The notes under the pieces: generated by a model
What the model was told of the DNA's origin: nothing
Database searches by the model: none
Seen by the model: only the letters and a program-made list of their open reading frames with translations
Shown here: positions 17,107 through 17,113 of the stretch, piece by piece
Position numbering within the stretch: position 1 is the first letter of the stretch
Layout: every line of letters begins with the position of its first letter
From: Phoronis pallida
Taxonomy: Eukaryota > Phoronida > Phoronidae
Reading direction: 5' to 3'
Length of the DNA: 17,113 bases
Assembly (NCBI GenBank): GCA_028565715.1
Contig: JAOXYC010206461.1
Span: 1-17,113, forward strand
Translations under genes and position numbers: made by a program

Positions 17107-17113
17107 GTAAATG

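Overview
This window is part of one large, intron-rich animal gene on the + strand. Twenty-nine exons can be read, and the gene runs off both ends: no start codon or signal peptide, and no stop codon, polyadenylation region or transmembrane segment lies inside. The exons are 42-347 bases and are GC-richer than the AT-rich introns, which are mostly 200-600 bases with GT..AG ends. Joined, they make one continuous reading frame of about 1,820 codons, roughly a third of the window. No bacterial-type genes, operons, CRISPR arrays, rRNAs or intact tRNAs are seen. The short introns, intronic foldback elements and tRNA-derived repeat scraps, together with an extracellular cysteine-rich repeat protein, fit a metazoan, most likely a marine invertebrate such as a mollusc or other lophotrochozoan. 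The species cannot be fixed from the sequence.

The protein is a tandem array of cysteine-rich modules of the ephrin-receptor-like (GCC2_GCC3) type. Two motifs alternate. One is C-x-x-G-x-Y-C, where the two cysteines sit close together. The other is C-P-x-G-T-Y/F, followed about 10-18 residues later by C-x-x-C, which leads into the next C-x-x-G-x-Y-C. There are about forty N-glycosylation sequons and no hydrophobic segment, so this stretch should be secreted or an ectodomain. I do not recognise a named gene.

Of the 28 introns, 21 are phase 1, five are phase 2 and two are phase 0. Many of them split the codon of the conserved glycine just before the aromatic-Tyr-Cys triplet, so exons can be duplicated or skipped without breaking the frame.

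Layout: exons 1-7 at 1-3407 (exon 5 has a cysteine-poor, apparently frame-shifted module); exons 8-15 at 3837-8305; exons 16-20 at 8716-11829 (exon 16 has lost a cysteine pair); exons 21-27 at 12151-15931; a truncated tandem copy of exon 28 at 16461-16579, then exon 28 and the start of exon 29 at 16607-17106. Introns carry several long inverted repeats (introns 2, 16, 18, 21 and 27), tRNA-like SINE scraps (introns 4, 18 and 20) and short tandem repeats (introns 2, 11 and 14).

The observations most worth checking are the truncated exon-28 copy, whose differences from the full exon are all synonymous; the joint loss of both cysteines in individual C-x-x-G-x-Y-C loops, which suggests they pair; the same glycine codon being split in phase 1 or phase 2; and the long intronic foldbacks.
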